64,000 bases of DNA. Origin: JAOADN01 sp049323795 (GTDB lineage Bacteria; Pseudomonadota; Alphaproteobacteria; Rhodobacterales; Rhodobacteraceae). Positions 43,774-52,783 of the stretch are shown here, in pieces. Within the stretch, counting starts at the first letter, position 1, and every line of letters starts with the position of its first letter. The stretch covers positions 1 through 64,000 of the forward strand of contig JBMOOH010000005.1 of assembly GCA_049323795.1 (NCBI GenBank), written 5' to 3'. The translations under genes and the position numbers were made by a program. The notes below the pieces were generated by a model. The model saw only the letters and a program-made list of their open reading frames with translations. It had not been told where the DNA came from and did no database searches.

Positions 43774-44703
43774 TCAGCGGGCGCGCTGGCGCGGATCGAG
43801 CGCGTCGCGCAGGCCGTCACCGATATAGTTGACCGCAAGGACCGTGAGCGAGATCGCCAGGCCCGGGAACAGCACGCGGTTGGGGTCCATCTGCATGTAT
43901 TCCACCCCCTCGAAGAGAAGCCTGCCCCAGGTCGGGAAGTCCGGCGGGAAGCCGAGGCCGAGGAACGAGAGCGCGCTTTCGGTGATGATCGCCGCGGCAA
44001 AGCCGAGCGTCGCCGCCACCATCACCGGCGACAGCACGTTGGGCAGGATATGGGTGGTGATGATGCGCCAGGGCGGCGTGCCGATCGACCGCGCCGCGAG
44101 CACGAATTCGCGCTCCTTCAGCGCCAGCACCTCGCCCCGCACGACGCGCGCCGCCTGCATCCACGAGGTGAGGCCGATGGCGCCGACGATCAAGAGGAAG
44201 GTGCCGATCTCGACGCCGAACATCCCGGCCAGCGCGTCGCGGAAGAGCATCACCATCACCAGGAGCAGGGGCAAGAGCGGCAGCGCCAGGAAGAGGTCGG
44301 TCAGGCGCATCAGCGGCCCGTCCAGCCAGCGCACGAAGCCCGCGAGCACCCCCACGGCCGTCCCGACCACGATCGCGATCGCCATCGCGACCAGCCCGAC
44401 CGCGAGCGACACCTTGCCCCCTGCCAGCATCCGCGCCAGCGTGTCGCGCCCGAGCTGGTCGGTGCCCATCGGATGGGCGAGGCTCAGCGGCAGGTTGCGC
44501 GTGCGCATCATGTCCACGGCCTTGGGCTCGATGAAGGCCGGATCGATCCGCCAGATCAGCGGCCCGACCAGCACCGCGAGGACCAGCGCGATCAGGACGC
44601 CCGCGCCGATCATCGCGCCGGTGTGGTTGCGGAACTGGCGCCAGATCCCGGCCCAGGGGCTGCGTGCACGGTCCGAGAAGGCGCCCGAGGCGGTCTCAGT
44701 CAT
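43774..44703 (-). CDS. ABC transporter permease, OppC/NikC type
   Basis: 309 aa, six helices. N-terminal polar stretch, then TGAMIGAGVLIALVLAVLVG; the periplasmic HPMGTDQLGRDTLARML motif and coupling loop ARSIGTPPWRIITTHILPN are clear. The start overlaps the end of the partner permease gene by eight bases. Last gene of the operon that starts at 49777. Confidence 0.93.
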   Translation of the reverse strand: MTETASGAFSDRARSPWAGIWRQFRNHTGAMIGAGVLIALVLAVLVGPLIWRIDPAFIEPKAVDMMRTRNLPLSLAHPMGTDQLGRDTLARMLAGGKVSLAVGLVAMAIAIVVGTAVGVLAGFVRWLDGPLMRLTDLFLALPLLPLLLVMVMLFRDALAGMFGVEIGTFLLIVGAIGLTSWMQAARVVRGEVLALKEREFVLAARSIGTPPWRIITTHILPNVLSPVMVAATLGFAAAIITESALSFLGLGFPPDFPTWGRLLFEGVEYMQMDPNRVLFPGLAISLTVLAVNYIGDGLRDALDPRQRAR

Positions 44704-45703
44704 AGCGGATCCTCGGGTCCATGATGCCGTAGAGCAGGTCGGCCACCAGGTTGAAGAAGACGATCAGCACCGCGAAGATGAAGGTCAGCGTCTGCACCAT
44801 CGGCAGGTCGCTGGCCACGATGGCGTTGATCAGCGCGCCGCCGATGCCGTTGATCTTGAACACCTGTTCCACGATGATCGAGCCGCCGAAGATCGACGGC
44901 ATCCCGAGCGCGAGCACCGTGATCACCGGGATCATCGCATTGCGCAGCGCGTGCTTCAGCACCACCTTGTGCTCGAGCGCCCCCTTGGCGCGCGCGGTGC
45001 GCACGTAGTCCTGCCCGAGCGTGTCGAGCATGGACGAGCGGGTGTAGCGGCTGATCTCGGCGGCATGGAAGAGCGCGATCACCGTGACCGGCAGCGCCAT
45101 CTGCCAGATCTGCCGCGACAGGCTGGCGAAATCCGTCACCTTCAGCGAGGCGTCGTAATAGGACGGGAACCAGCCGAGGTTGACGGCGAAGATCACGATC
45201 AGAAGGACGCCGGTGAAGAAGGTCGGCACCGAATAGCCGATCATCGCGACGAAGGTGCCAAGCTGGTCGAACCAGGAATACTGGCGATAGGCGGAATAGA
45301 TGCCGATCGGCAGGGCGATGGCGGCGGCGATCAGATAGGCGGTCCCGACGACCGTCATGGTGCGCGCCAGCCGGTCGCCGATCACGTCGAACACCGGGGC
45401 GCGGCTCTGCCAGGACAGGATGCGCTGCTGGTCCCCGCCGAGCGACGTGCCGACCCAGCCGTCGATCAGATAGGCGGGCTCGACGATGAAGAACTGCTTC
45501 AGCCACAGGAGATAGCGGACGAAGACCGGCTGGTCGGCGCCGAGCGCGGCGATCATCCTGGCACGCGTCTCGGGCGGGATCGAGCGCGGGATCTCCGACA
45601 TCGGCGAGCCGGGCGCCAGATCGACCATCAGGAAGATCACGAGGCTGATGAGCAAGAGCGTCGGAATCGCCAGAAGCAGCCTGCGGAGGGCGTAGGTGAG
45701 CAT
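44696..45703 (-). CDS. ABC transporter permease, OppB/NikB type
   Basis: 335 aa. MLTYALRRLLLAIPTLLLIS is a typical start. The coupling loop VRTARAKGALEHKVVLKHALRNAM is present. A longer periplasmic loop (about 60-100, QFFIVEPAYLIDGWVGTSLGG) is usual in oligopeptide permeases. It lies 79 bases after the binding protein gene, with a strong hairpin in between. Confidence 0.93.
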   Translation of the reverse strand: MLTYALRRLLLAIPTLLLISLVIFLMVDLAPGSPMSEIPRSIPPETRARMIAALGADQPVFVRYLLWLKQFFIVEPAYLIDGWVGTSLGGDQQRILSWQSRAPVFDVIGDRLARTMTVVGTAYLIAAAIALPIGIYSAYRQYSWFDQLGTFVAMIGYSVPTFFTGVLLIVIFAVNLGWFPSYYDASLKVTDFASLSRQIWQMALPVTVIALFHAAEISRYTRSSMLDTLGQDYVRTARAKGALEHKVVLKHALRNAMIPVITVLALGMPSIFGGSIIVEQVFKINGIGGALINAIVASDLPMVQTLTFIFAVLIVFFNLVADLLYGIMDPRIRYD

Positions 45704-45744
45704 GAAGGTCGGACTTTCCGGGACGGGACGCCAGGACGGAGGAC

Positions 45745-45768
45745 GGGCGGGGCGTCGATGCCCCGCCC
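45745..45768 (-). terminator. Intercistronic hairpin between binding protein and permease genes
   Basis: GGGCGGGGC and GCCCCGCCC form a perfect 9-bp stem with a 6-base loop, no T-run. Such hairpins behind solute-binding protein genes commonly stabilise or attenuate the mRNA so the binding protein is made in excess. Confidence 0.65.
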
Positions 45769-45782
45769 GCTTAGGCTGCAGC

Positions 45783-47489
45783 TTACTTCACCCGATACCA
45801 GTCGGCGACGTTCCACATCTCGCTGTCCCAGGCGTTGACCTTGACGCCGCCGAGCGTGTTCGACATCGCCGAGAGGTTGCCGCGCAGGATGAGCGGCAGC
45901 GTCACCATGCCGTCCTTGGTGATCATGTCGTTCATCTGCTTGGCAAGGGCGGCGCGTTCGTTCATGTCGAAGGTCTGGGCCAGCTTGACCGACAGCGCGT
46001 CGTATTCGGGGTTGGCATAGCGGTTGTAGTTGGTGCCGATCCACTGGGTTTCCGGCCGCGGCGCCTTGTCGGTGGTCAGCGCGGCGAGATAGGCCTCGGG
46101 GTCGGTGCCGTCGTAGTTGTTGGCATGCATCTCGACATCGGCATAGAATTTCTCGGCCGTGTCGGGCGAGGCCGGATCGCCGCCGAAGAAGACGCCCGGG
46201 TCGATCACCTTGAGTTCGGTCTCGACGCCGATTTCGGCCCACCAGCCCTTGATCAGGGCCTGGAAGTCCTGCCGCACCGGGTTGTTGGTGGTCTGGAACA
46301 GAAGCTTCAGCGGCATGCCGTCCTTTTCGCGGACGCCGTCGCCGTCAGTGTCCTTCCAGCCGGCCTCGTCGAGCAGCTTCTTGGCGCCCTCGATGTCCTG
46401 GGTCAGGCAGCCGGTGTTGTCCGAGGCATAGAAGGCCGGCGCCGGCACGATGTTGCAGTTGGGCGACCCGCCGGCCCCGTAGCCGATGTCGTTCAGCGCC
46501 GTGCGGTCCAGCGCCATCGACAGCGCCCGGCGCACGCGCACGTCCGACAGGCGCGGGTTGGGATACTTGGCGGTGGACCGCTCGCCCTCGGGCAGGTCGG
46601 GCGAGGGATCGGTCAGGTTCAGCTCCAGCCGCTCGATGTTGGTGCCGAAGCCCATGATGAACTTGCCCTTGCCGGCGGCCAGCATCTGCGCCTGCAGTTG
46701 GGGGTTGATCTGCGCATTCCAGGCATAGTCGAACTCGCCGGTTTCCATCACGCCGCGGGCCGAGGCGATGGAATCGCCGCCGCCCTTGATGATCGCGGTG
46801 GCGAATTCGGGCTTGGCCGGATCGCGGTAGTTCGGGTTGGCCTCGTACTGGACGAGATCGTTCACGGTGAAGCCGGTGACACGGAACGGCCCGGTGCCGA
46901 TCGGGCCGAAGTTCTGCGCGGTGCAGGCCTGCGCCGCCGCACCCATGCAGTTCTCGAACTGCGCCTTCTGCAGGATCGGCGTCTGCGATCCGACGAAGGC
47001 GTTGAACGGGTTCGCCTTCGGCGCCTTGAAGGTGATCCTGACGGTCAGGTCATCGACCGCCTCGATCTTGTCGATCCCGTCGAACTTGAAGGCCTGGGCG
47101 CAGCCGCTGTCGGTTTCGGTGCAGTAGGCGCCGGTGAAGACCACGTCGGCGGCCGTCAGCGGCGTGCCGTCCGACCACTTGACACCGGGGATGAGCTTCC
47201 AGGTGATCGACTTGTAGTCGGCCGAGATGCCGCCGTTCTCGAGGCTCGGGACCTCGGTCACGAGGCGCGGGTACACCGCGCCGTTCTCGTCGAAGCCGGC
47301 CAGCGGCTCCAGCACCATGCTCGACGCATAGACATCCTTGGTGCCGCTCGACAGGTAGGGGTTCAGCGTCGAGGTCGCCTGCGGGAAGGTGATCCGCAGT
47401 TCCCCGTCGGTGCCCCGCCCGCCGGCAAATGCCGGCAGACCGAGCAGGGCCATGGCCGTCCCCGTCAGCAGGATCGAAGTCTTTCTCAT
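45783..47489 (-). CDS. Solute-binding protein of an oligopeptide/nickel-type ABC transporter
   Basis: 568 aa. The ATG at 47489 gives the signal peptide MRKTSILLTGTAMALLGLPAFA; longer frames upstream have no signal. SBP family 5 features: LRITFPQATSTLNPYLSSG, WKLIPGVKWSDGTPLTAADVV, IGTGPFRVTGF, VRRALSMALDRTAL. The mature protein contains several cysteines (TETDSGCAQ, FENCMGAAAQAC, NCNIVP, NTGCLTQ), likely disulfides. The ligand is not evident; the Cys/His-rich protein heading the operon raises the possibility of a metal complex. Confidence 0.9.
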   Translation of the reverse strand: MRKTSILLTGTAMALLGLPAFAGGRGTDGELRITFPQATSTLNPYLSSGTKDVYASSMVLEPLAGFDENGAVYPRLVTEVPSLENGGISADYKSITWKLIPGVKWSDGTPLTAADVVFTGAYCTETDSGCAQAFKFDGIDKIEAVDDLTVRITFKAPKANPFNAFVGSQTPILQKAQFENCMGAAAQACTAQNFGPIGTGPFRVTGFTVNDLVQYEANPNYRDPAKPEFATAIIKGGGDSIASARGVMETGEFDYAWNAQINPQLQAQMLAAGKGKFIMGFGTNIERLELNLTDPSPDLPEGERSTAKYPNPRLSDVRVRRALSMALDRTALNDIGYGAGGSPNCNIVPAPAFYASDNTGCLTQDIEGAKKLLDEAGWKDTDGDGVREKDGMPLKLLFQTTNNPVRQDFQALIKGWWAEIGVETELKVIDPGVFFGGDPASPDTAEKFYADVEMHANNYDGTDPEAYLAALTTDKAPRPETQWIGTNYNRYANPEYDALSVKLAQTFDMNERAALAKQMNDMITKDGMVTLPLILRGNLSAMSNTLGGVKVNAWDSEMWNVADWYRVK

Positions 47490-47536
47490 CGTCAGTCTCC
47501 TTGTTGGATCCGTCGTCTCTTCTGGTTCGCGCCGGT

Positions 47537-48559
47537 TCATCCGGCGGCGGGTTTGTTGTCGGAATAGAGGTGGCAGGCGACCAGCCGGCCGGGTTCGACC
47601 TCGCGCAGGCCGGGGTTCTCGGTCCGGCAGCGGTCAAGGACCTTCGGACAGCGGGTGTGGAAGTTGCAGCCCGGCGGCATCCGCGCCGGCGACGGCACGT
47701 CGCCCTTCAGGATGATCCGCCCGCGCGTCCCGGCCCCGCCGCGGCTTCCGGCCCGGTCGAGCCGGGGCACCGCCGACAGGAGCGCCTCGGCGTAGGGATG
47801 GAGCGGCCGGGCATAGAGCGCATCGCGGGGGCTGAGCTCGGCTATCCGGCCGAGATACATCACCGCCACCCGGTCGGCGATATGGCGCACCATCGACAGG
47901 TCATGGCTGATGAAGAGGTAAGTCAGGCCGAAGTCGCGCTGCAGCTTTTCCAGCAGGTTGACCACCTGGGCCTGGATCGACACGTCGAGTGCGGCGATCG
48001 GTTCGTCGCAGACGACGAACTTCGGGTTCAGCGCCAGGGCGCGGGCGATGCCGACCCGCTGGCGCTGCCCGCCCGAGAATTCGTGCGGGAAGCGGTTGAC
48101 GAAGCGCCGGTCGAGCCCGACCGCATCCATCAGCTCGCGCACCCGCGCCACCTTGCGCTCGGCCGGCCAGTCGGTGTGCACGTTCAGGGGTTCGGAAATG
48201 ATGGCGGACAGGGTCATCCGGGGATTGAGGCTGGCCTGGGGGTCCTGGAACACCATCTGCATGGTCGGGCGCTTGCGGCGCAGCGCCGCCGGACCAAGCG
48301 AGAGCACGTCCTCTCCGCCGATCGCGACGCGCCCGGCGGTCGGCTCGCAGAGCCGCAGGATCGACCGCCCGACAGTGGACTTGCCGCAGCCCGACTCCCC
48401 CACGAGACCCAGCGTCTCGCCCTCGGCAATGCTGAAGCTGACCCCGTCGACCGCCCGGACGGACCCGACCTGCCGGCGCAGCAGGCCGGCCAGTACCGGG
48501 AAATGGGTCTTGAGCCCCTCGACCTCGACGAGCTTGCGGACAGCCTGACCCTCAGCCAT
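47537..48559 (-). CDS. Oligopeptide-type ABC transporter ATPase, OppF type
   Basis: 340 aa. Walker A GESGCGKS, Q-loop VFQDPQASLNPRM, signature FSGGQRQR, Walker B FVVCDEP. The C-terminal oligopeptide-family tail has CNFHTRCPKVLDRC, four cysteines that in this family can bind an iron-sulfur cluster. The start overlaps the partner ATPase gene by eight bases. The catalytic region VCDEPIAALD is a normal variant. Confidence 0.92.
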   Translation of the reverse strand: MAEGQAVRKLVEVEGLKTHFPVLAGLLRRQVGSVRAVDGVSFSIAEGETLGLVGESGCGKSTVGRSILRLCEPTAGRVAIGGEDVLSLGPAALRRKRPTMQMVFQDPQASLNPRMTLSAIISEPLNVHTDWPAERKVARVRELMDAVGLDRRFVNRFPHEFSGGQRQRVGIARALALNPKFVVCDEPIAALDVSIQAQVVNLLEKLQRDFGLTYLFISHDLSMVRHIADRVAVMYLGRIAELSPRDALYARPLHPYAEALLSAVPRLDRAGSRGGAGTRGRIILKGDVPSPARMPPGCNFHTRCPKVLDRCRTENPGLREVEPGRLVACHLYSDNKPAAG

Positions 48560-49586
48560 GCGGAACCCCGTGCGGAAGCGAGGCCGCGACACGATGGCAG
48601 GCGACGATATGGCCCGGCGCGGCGAGTGCCCCGGCCGAGGAAACCGCACAGCAGGTCGGGTTGGCGCAGGCGCAGAGGTCGTGCGCCTCGGCGCAGCGGT
48701 GGCGGAACGAGCAGGCCGCGGGCGCCTCGGTCAGGATCGGCGGCTGGCCCTCGATCGTGTAGAGCTGTTCCGGACGGGGACCGTCGAGCGAGGGAACGGT
48801 GCGCAGGAGCGCCCGCGTATAGGGATGGCGCGGGGCATCGAAGAGCTCGGATGCCGGCGCCTCCTCGACCACCTGACCGCCATACATCACCATCACCCGG
48901 TCGGCGATTTCCGCAATGACGCCAAGATCATGCGAGATCCAGACGATCGCCATGCCCAGCTTGCGGCGCAACTCGCCGATCAGCTCCAGGATCTGCGCCT
49001 GCACCGTCACGTCCAGCGCCGTTGTCGGCTCGTCAGCAATCAGGAGGTCCGGCTCGCAGGCCAGCGCGATGGCGATCATCACCCGCTGCCGCATGCCGCC
49101 CGAGAACTGGTGCGGATAGGCGCCGAGCCGGCTTTTCGGGTCGGGGATCCCAACCATTTCCAGAAGCTCGACCGCACGCGCCGCCGCCGCCGCGCGTGTC
49201 ATGCCCCGGTGGCGGATCAACGGCTCGGAAAGCTGGTCGCCGATGGTCAGGACGGGGTTGAGGCTGGTCATCGGGTCCTGGAACACGAAGCCGACCCGCG
49301 CGCCCCGCACATCCGCCAGTTCGCGCGGTGTGAGCTTCAGCAGATCCTGCCCGTCGAGGAGAACCTCGCCGCCGCGTATTTCGGCCGACGACGCCGGCAG
49401 CAGGCCCAGCATCGAGAGCATCGTCACCGACTTGCCCGACCCGCTTTCGCCCACCACCCCCAGAAGCTCGCCGCGCATCACGCGGAAGCTCACGTCGTTG
49501 ACGGCGTGAACCTCCGCGTTTCCAACCTTGAACACGGCCTTCAACCGGCGCACGTCAAGGACCGGTCGTGCCGTGCCTGCCGTCAT
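48552..49586 (-). CDS. Oligopeptide-type ABC transporter ATPase, OppD type
   Basis: 344 aa. Walker A GESGSGKS, Q-loop VFQDPMTSLNPVL, signature FSGGMRQR, Walker B LLIADEP. The C-terminal cysteine region is longer than usual: CSFRHRCAEAHDLCACANPTCCAVSS, eight cysteines within about 25 residues if read through. The ATG overlaps the small Cys/His-rich gene by four bases, so translation is coupled to it. Confidence 0.92.
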   Translation of the reverse strand: MTAGTARPVLDVRRLKAVFKVGNAEVHAVNDVSFRVMRGELLGVVGESGSGKSVTMLSMLGLLPASSAEIRGGEVLLDGQDLLKLTPRELADVRGARVGFVFQDPMTSLNPVLTIGDQLSEPLIRHRGMTRAAAAARAVELLEMVGIPDPKSRLGAYPHQFSGGMRQRVMIAIALACEPDLLIADEPTTALDVTVQAQILELIGELRRKLGMAIVWISHDLGVIAEIADRVMVMYGGQVVEEAPASELFDAPRHPYTRALLRTVPSLDGPRPEQLYTIEGQPPILTEAPAACSFRHRCAEAHDLCACANPTCCAVSSAGALAAPGHIVACHRVAASLPHGVPHG

Positions 49587-49777
49587 GCGTGGGTCGCGGT
49601 TCCGGCGTGGCTGTGGTGGTGGCCGCCGGCCGGATCGCAGGCACAGGACTCCTCGGCTGCCGCCGTCTTCGGGGCATGGTTCGCGCCGGCGTGGGCCTTG
49701 TCGTGACCGGCCGCGTCCGCATGCGCGCCATGCCCGGTCCCGGCCTCGGTGGTGGACGGTTTGCCGCAATTGCACAT
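49583..49777 (-). CDS. Tiny Cys/His-rich protein heading an ABC operon
   Basis: 64 aa. MCNCGKPSTTEAG at the start and EESCACDPAGGHHHSHAG near the end give four cysteines and many histidines (HGAHADAAGHDKAHAG). No signal peptide or membrane segment. AGGAGA precedes the ATG at 49777. It looks like a cytoplasmic metal-binding peptide or storage protein. It is fused into the operon by a four-base overlap with the OppD-type gene. No known family is recognised. Confidence 0.72.
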   Translation of the reverse strand: MCNCGKPSTTEAGTGHGAHADAAGHDKAHAGANHAPKTAAAEESCACDPAGGHHHSHAGTATHA

Positions 49778-49811
49778 CGGTCTTTCTCCTTCGATTGAGG
49801 TGCATCCCGTG

Positions 49812-49840
49812 ACTGAAGGATTACAACGCTGGAAGGTCAA
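49812..49840 (-). promoter_or_regulatory. Predicted promoter of the Cys/His-rich protein-ABC operon
   Basis: On the minus strand TTGACC (49840-49835) and TTCAGT (49817-49812) are 17 bases apart. The -35 continues as TTGACCTTCCAG, like the left half of CueR operators, but the matching right half is missing. Confidence 0.5.
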
Positions 49841-49926
49841 GGCTTTTCGCACCTGCCGGTGCCGCCGGACCGGCATCGTGCCCGGGCCGCGGCGCGGCGA
49901 CCTGCGGAGGGGCGAAGGACGAGACC

Positions 49927-50715
49927 TCAGTCGGCGCGGTAGAAGAACTGCTCGGTACTCTTCAGGCTGGTCAGGGTGACGACGACCAGCACCGCGGCCA
50001 GCACGTAAAGTCCCGCTGCGGCGGCGACCTCGGGCGGCGGCGGACCCCGCATGCTGGCGAACATCGCGATCGGCAGGGTCTGGATGTTGATCGTGATCAG
50101 CAGGAGCGAGATCACGAACTCCGAAATGCCGAGGACGAAGACCATCAGCGTGCCCGAGAGTATCCCCGGCATGATGCCCGGCAGCGTGACGAAGAGGAAG
50201 GTCTGCACCTTCTCGGCCCCGAGCGTCGCCGCGGCCTCCTCGAGCCGCGGATCGAGACTGAAGAGCGAGGAGGCGACCGAAAACATCAGGAAGGGCAGGT
50301 TGACGATGGTGATCCCGACCGAGATCGGCCAGAGCGAGCCGAGCGCCCCCATCTGGGTGAAGAGCGCAAGAAAGGCGAAGGCCGAGGCGATCAGCGGCGT
50401 CGCCACGCCAAGGATCATGTAGAGCCCCAGGCCGAAGCGGAAGCGGAACTTGAACCGCACCAGCGCGATCGCCGCGGGGACCCCGGCGATCAGCGACAGC
50501 GCCACGACCTGGACGCCGACGATCAGGCTGCGCCCCAGGGCCGCCCGGATCTCTGCATTGCCGACGAGCGCGCGGTACGGGTTGAGCGACAGGCTTTCCG
50601 GCGGGAAGGTCAGCCGCTCGCCGCCGCTGACCGAGGCGATGAGCACGATGGCTAGCGGCACCGCGACCAAGAGGATGACCAGCGCCAGCGACAGGCGGAT
50701 CACGGGCCCTCTCAT
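49927..50715 (-). CDS. ABC transporter permease, PotC type
   Basis: 262 aa, six helices. Begins MRGPVIRLSLALVILLVAVP; the coupling loop LEEAAATLGAEKVQTFLFVTLPGI is characteristic of the polyamine/iron/opine permease family. The ATG overlaps the PotB-type gene by four bases. Last gene of the operon starting at 53884. Confidence 0.92.
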   Translation of the reverse strand: MRGPVIRLSLALVILLVAVPLAIVLIASVSGGERLTFPPESLSLNPYRALVGNAEIRAALGRSLIVGVQVVALSLIAGVPAAIALVRFKFRFRFGLGLYMILGVATPLIASAFAFLALFTQMGALGSLWPISVGITIVNLPFLMFSVASSLFSLDPRLEEAAATLGAEKVQTFLFVTLPGIMPGILSGTLMVFVLGISEFVISLLLITINIQTLPIAMFASMRGPPPPEVAAAAGLYVLAAVLVVVTLTSLKSTEQFFYRAD

Positions 50716-51662
50716 GCCGGGCCTCTCCGCGCGCGCCTGATCCGAAGCCAGCCAAGGAATGCAAGGCCGGGCACCACCACCACCAGCGTCGAGACCACGA
50801 GGAGAAGCAGGCTGAAGGCCGAGCCGAGATAGAGGTTCTGCTGCAGGCGGTAGATGTCGCCGATCACGTTGGCGACGAAAGGCAGCCGCCCGAGGCCGAG
50901 GATGGCCGGCATGTCGTATTCGGCGATGTTGAGAAGCAGCACCACGATGATCGCCGCGACGATGCCGGGCCAGCACAGCGGGATGATGATGTTGGCCCAG
51001 ATCCGCGCGGGCGATGCGCCGAGCGTCGCCGCCGCACGCTCGAGATTGGGGTCGATCCGCCGCATGGCCGGCATGATGAGAAGCGTGGCCAGCGGCGTCG
51101 AGACCTGCATCATCCCGATGAACACGCCGAAGGCGGTGCCGAGCAGCCCGCCGTCCTCGATCCCGAAGAGCGAGGCCAGCCAGCCGACCGCGCCCTTGTT
51201 CGCCAGGATCAGATACCAGGCGAAGGTCCGCACGATCTCGCCCATCAGGAAGGGCACGAGCAGGAGGACGAGCAGCGCCACGCGGAGCACGCGGCTGGGC
51301 GTGCGGATGATGACATAGGCGACCGGCAGGCCCAGAAGCACCGCCCCCGCCGTCACCGTCAGCGACAGCAGAAGCGTGCGCAGCAGCGTCTGCTGGTAGA
51401 ACGGTCCCGACGGGGGTTCGAACAGGAGCCGGTACTGCTCGGCCGAGATTGCGCCCGCCCGCATCAGGAAGGTGTCGTAGGCATGGATGCTGAGCCAGCC
51501 GAGCCAGACCAGTCCCGCGGCAAGCAGCGACACGAGGAGGACGGCGGGCAGAAGCAGGAGATAGGGCTGAACCGGGACGAGGCGGCCGAGGCGCAGCACG
51601 CGGCCCGTCGCGATCAGCCCGTCGATCAGCCGCCAGCGCAATCCGGTGTAGGTTTCAGCCAT
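50712..51662 (-). CDS. ABC transporter permease, PotB type
   Basis: 316 aa. An N-terminal polar region precedes six helices (PYLLLLPAVLLVSLLAAGL and others), with coupling loop LERAAATLGASPARIWANIIIPL. The start overlaps the ATPase gene by eight bases. It forms the membrane channel with the PotC-type protein. Confidence 0.92.
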   Translation of the reverse strand: MAETYTGLRWRLIDGLIATGRVLRLGRLVPVQPYLLLLPAVLLVSLLAAGLVWLGWLSIHAYDTFLMRAGAISAEQYRLLFEPPSGPFYQQTLLRTLLLSLTVTAGAVLLGLPVAYVIIRTPSRVLRVALLVLLLVPFLMGEIVRTFAWYLILANKGAVGWLASLFGIEDGGLLGTAFGVFIGMMQVSTPLATLLIMPAMRRIDPNLERAAATLGASPARIWANIIIPLCWPGIVAAIIVVLLLNIAEYDMPAILGLGRLPFVANVIGDIYRLQQNLYLGSAFSLLLLVVSTLVVVVPGLAFLGWLRIRRARRGPA

Positions 51663-52773
51663 GGCCGTCTTCCGCCACCGCCCAGACCTTCTCGCGCGGC
51701 CAGGTCAGCCGGACCTTCGCGCCGTTCGGAACCTCGCCCGTGCGGCTGGCGATGCGCAGTGGCCGGTCGATGCCGGGAACGGCAACCTCGTAATAGACCG
51801 CCTCGCCCTCGAACAGCCGCAGCGCCACCTGGCCGGTCAGGCCCGGTCCCGCGCCGTCATCCGCGGCCGGCGACAGATCGATGTCCTCGGCCCGCAGGAT
51901 CGCCGTGGCGCCGCGGCCCTCGGCGATCCCGCGCCCCGGCGTCACCGCGATCCGGGCGCCGCCCGGGGTCACCACCGAAGGACCGTCGCCGCCCGTGCTC
52001 AGCGTTCCGTCGATGACGTTTGCCCGGCCGAGGAAATCGGCGACGAAGCGGTTCGCCGGACGGCGGTAGAGCGCCTCGCCATCCCCCACCTGCATCAGCT
52101 TGCCGTCGTTCATCACGCCGACGCGGTCGCTCAGCACCATGGCCTCGACCTGGTCGTGGGTGACGTTGATGATCGTCACGTCGATCTCGCGGTGCAGGCG
52201 GACGATCTCGAGCTGCATCTCCTCGCGCAGCCGCTTGTCGAGCGCACCGAGCGGTTCGTCGAGCAGGAGCAGCCGGGGATTGTAGACCAGCGACCGCGCC
52301 AGCGCGACCCGCTGCTGCTGGCCGCCGGACAACTCGTGCACCCGCCGCTCGGCGATCTTCGGCAGCCGCACGATGTCGAGCGCCTGCGCCACCCGCCGGG
52401 CGATCCCGTCCTGCGGCTCGCGCCGCATCCGGAGCGGAAAGGCGATGTTGTCGAACACCGTCATGTGCGGAAACAGCGCCAGCGACTGGAACACCATGCC
52501 GATGTTGCGCTGATGCGTCGGCACGTCGCGCACGTCCCGCCCCTCGATCGTCAGCGTGCCCCCGTCGATGCCGATGAGCCCCGCGATGGCGCGCAGCACC
52601 GTGCTCTTGCCCGAGCCGGACGGCCCGAGCAGGGTAAAGAGCTCGCGCGGGCGGATCTCGAGATCGACATGATCGATCGCGTTGTGCGCGCCGTAGGACT
52701 TGACGACACCGGCCAGCCTGACGATCGCAGGCTGGGCGGACGCCTCGGGAACCGGGCGTGACTGCGCGGACAT
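51655..52773 (-). CDS. ABC transporter ATPase, PotA type
   Basis: 372 aa. ABC domain (about 15-250) with Walker A GPSGSGKS, Q-loop VFQSLALFPHM, signature LSGGQQQR and Walker B LLLLDEP; a C-terminal TOBE domain (about 280-372) follows. It drives uptake by the two permeases. Start is 10 bases after the binding protein gene. Confidence 0.93.
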   Translation of the reverse strand: MSAQSRPVPEASAQPAIVRLAGVVKSYGAHNAIDHVDLEIRPRELFTLLGPSGSGKSTVLRAIAGLIGIDGGTLTIEGRDVRDVPTHQRNIGMVFQSLALFPHMTVFDNIAFPLRMRREPQDGIARRVAQALDIVRLPKIAERRVHELSGGQQQRVALARSLVYNPRLLLLDEPLGALDKRLREEMQLEIVRLHREIDVTIINVTHDQVEAMVLSDRVGVMNDGKLMQVGDGEALYRRPANRFVADFLGRANVIDGTLSTGGDGPSVVTPGGARIAVTPGRGIAEGRGATAILRAEDIDLSPAADDGAGPGLTGQVALRLFEGEAVYYEVAVPGIDRPLRIASRTGEVPNGAKVRLTWPREKVWAVAEDGHG

Positions 52774-52783
52774 GATGCCGGAC

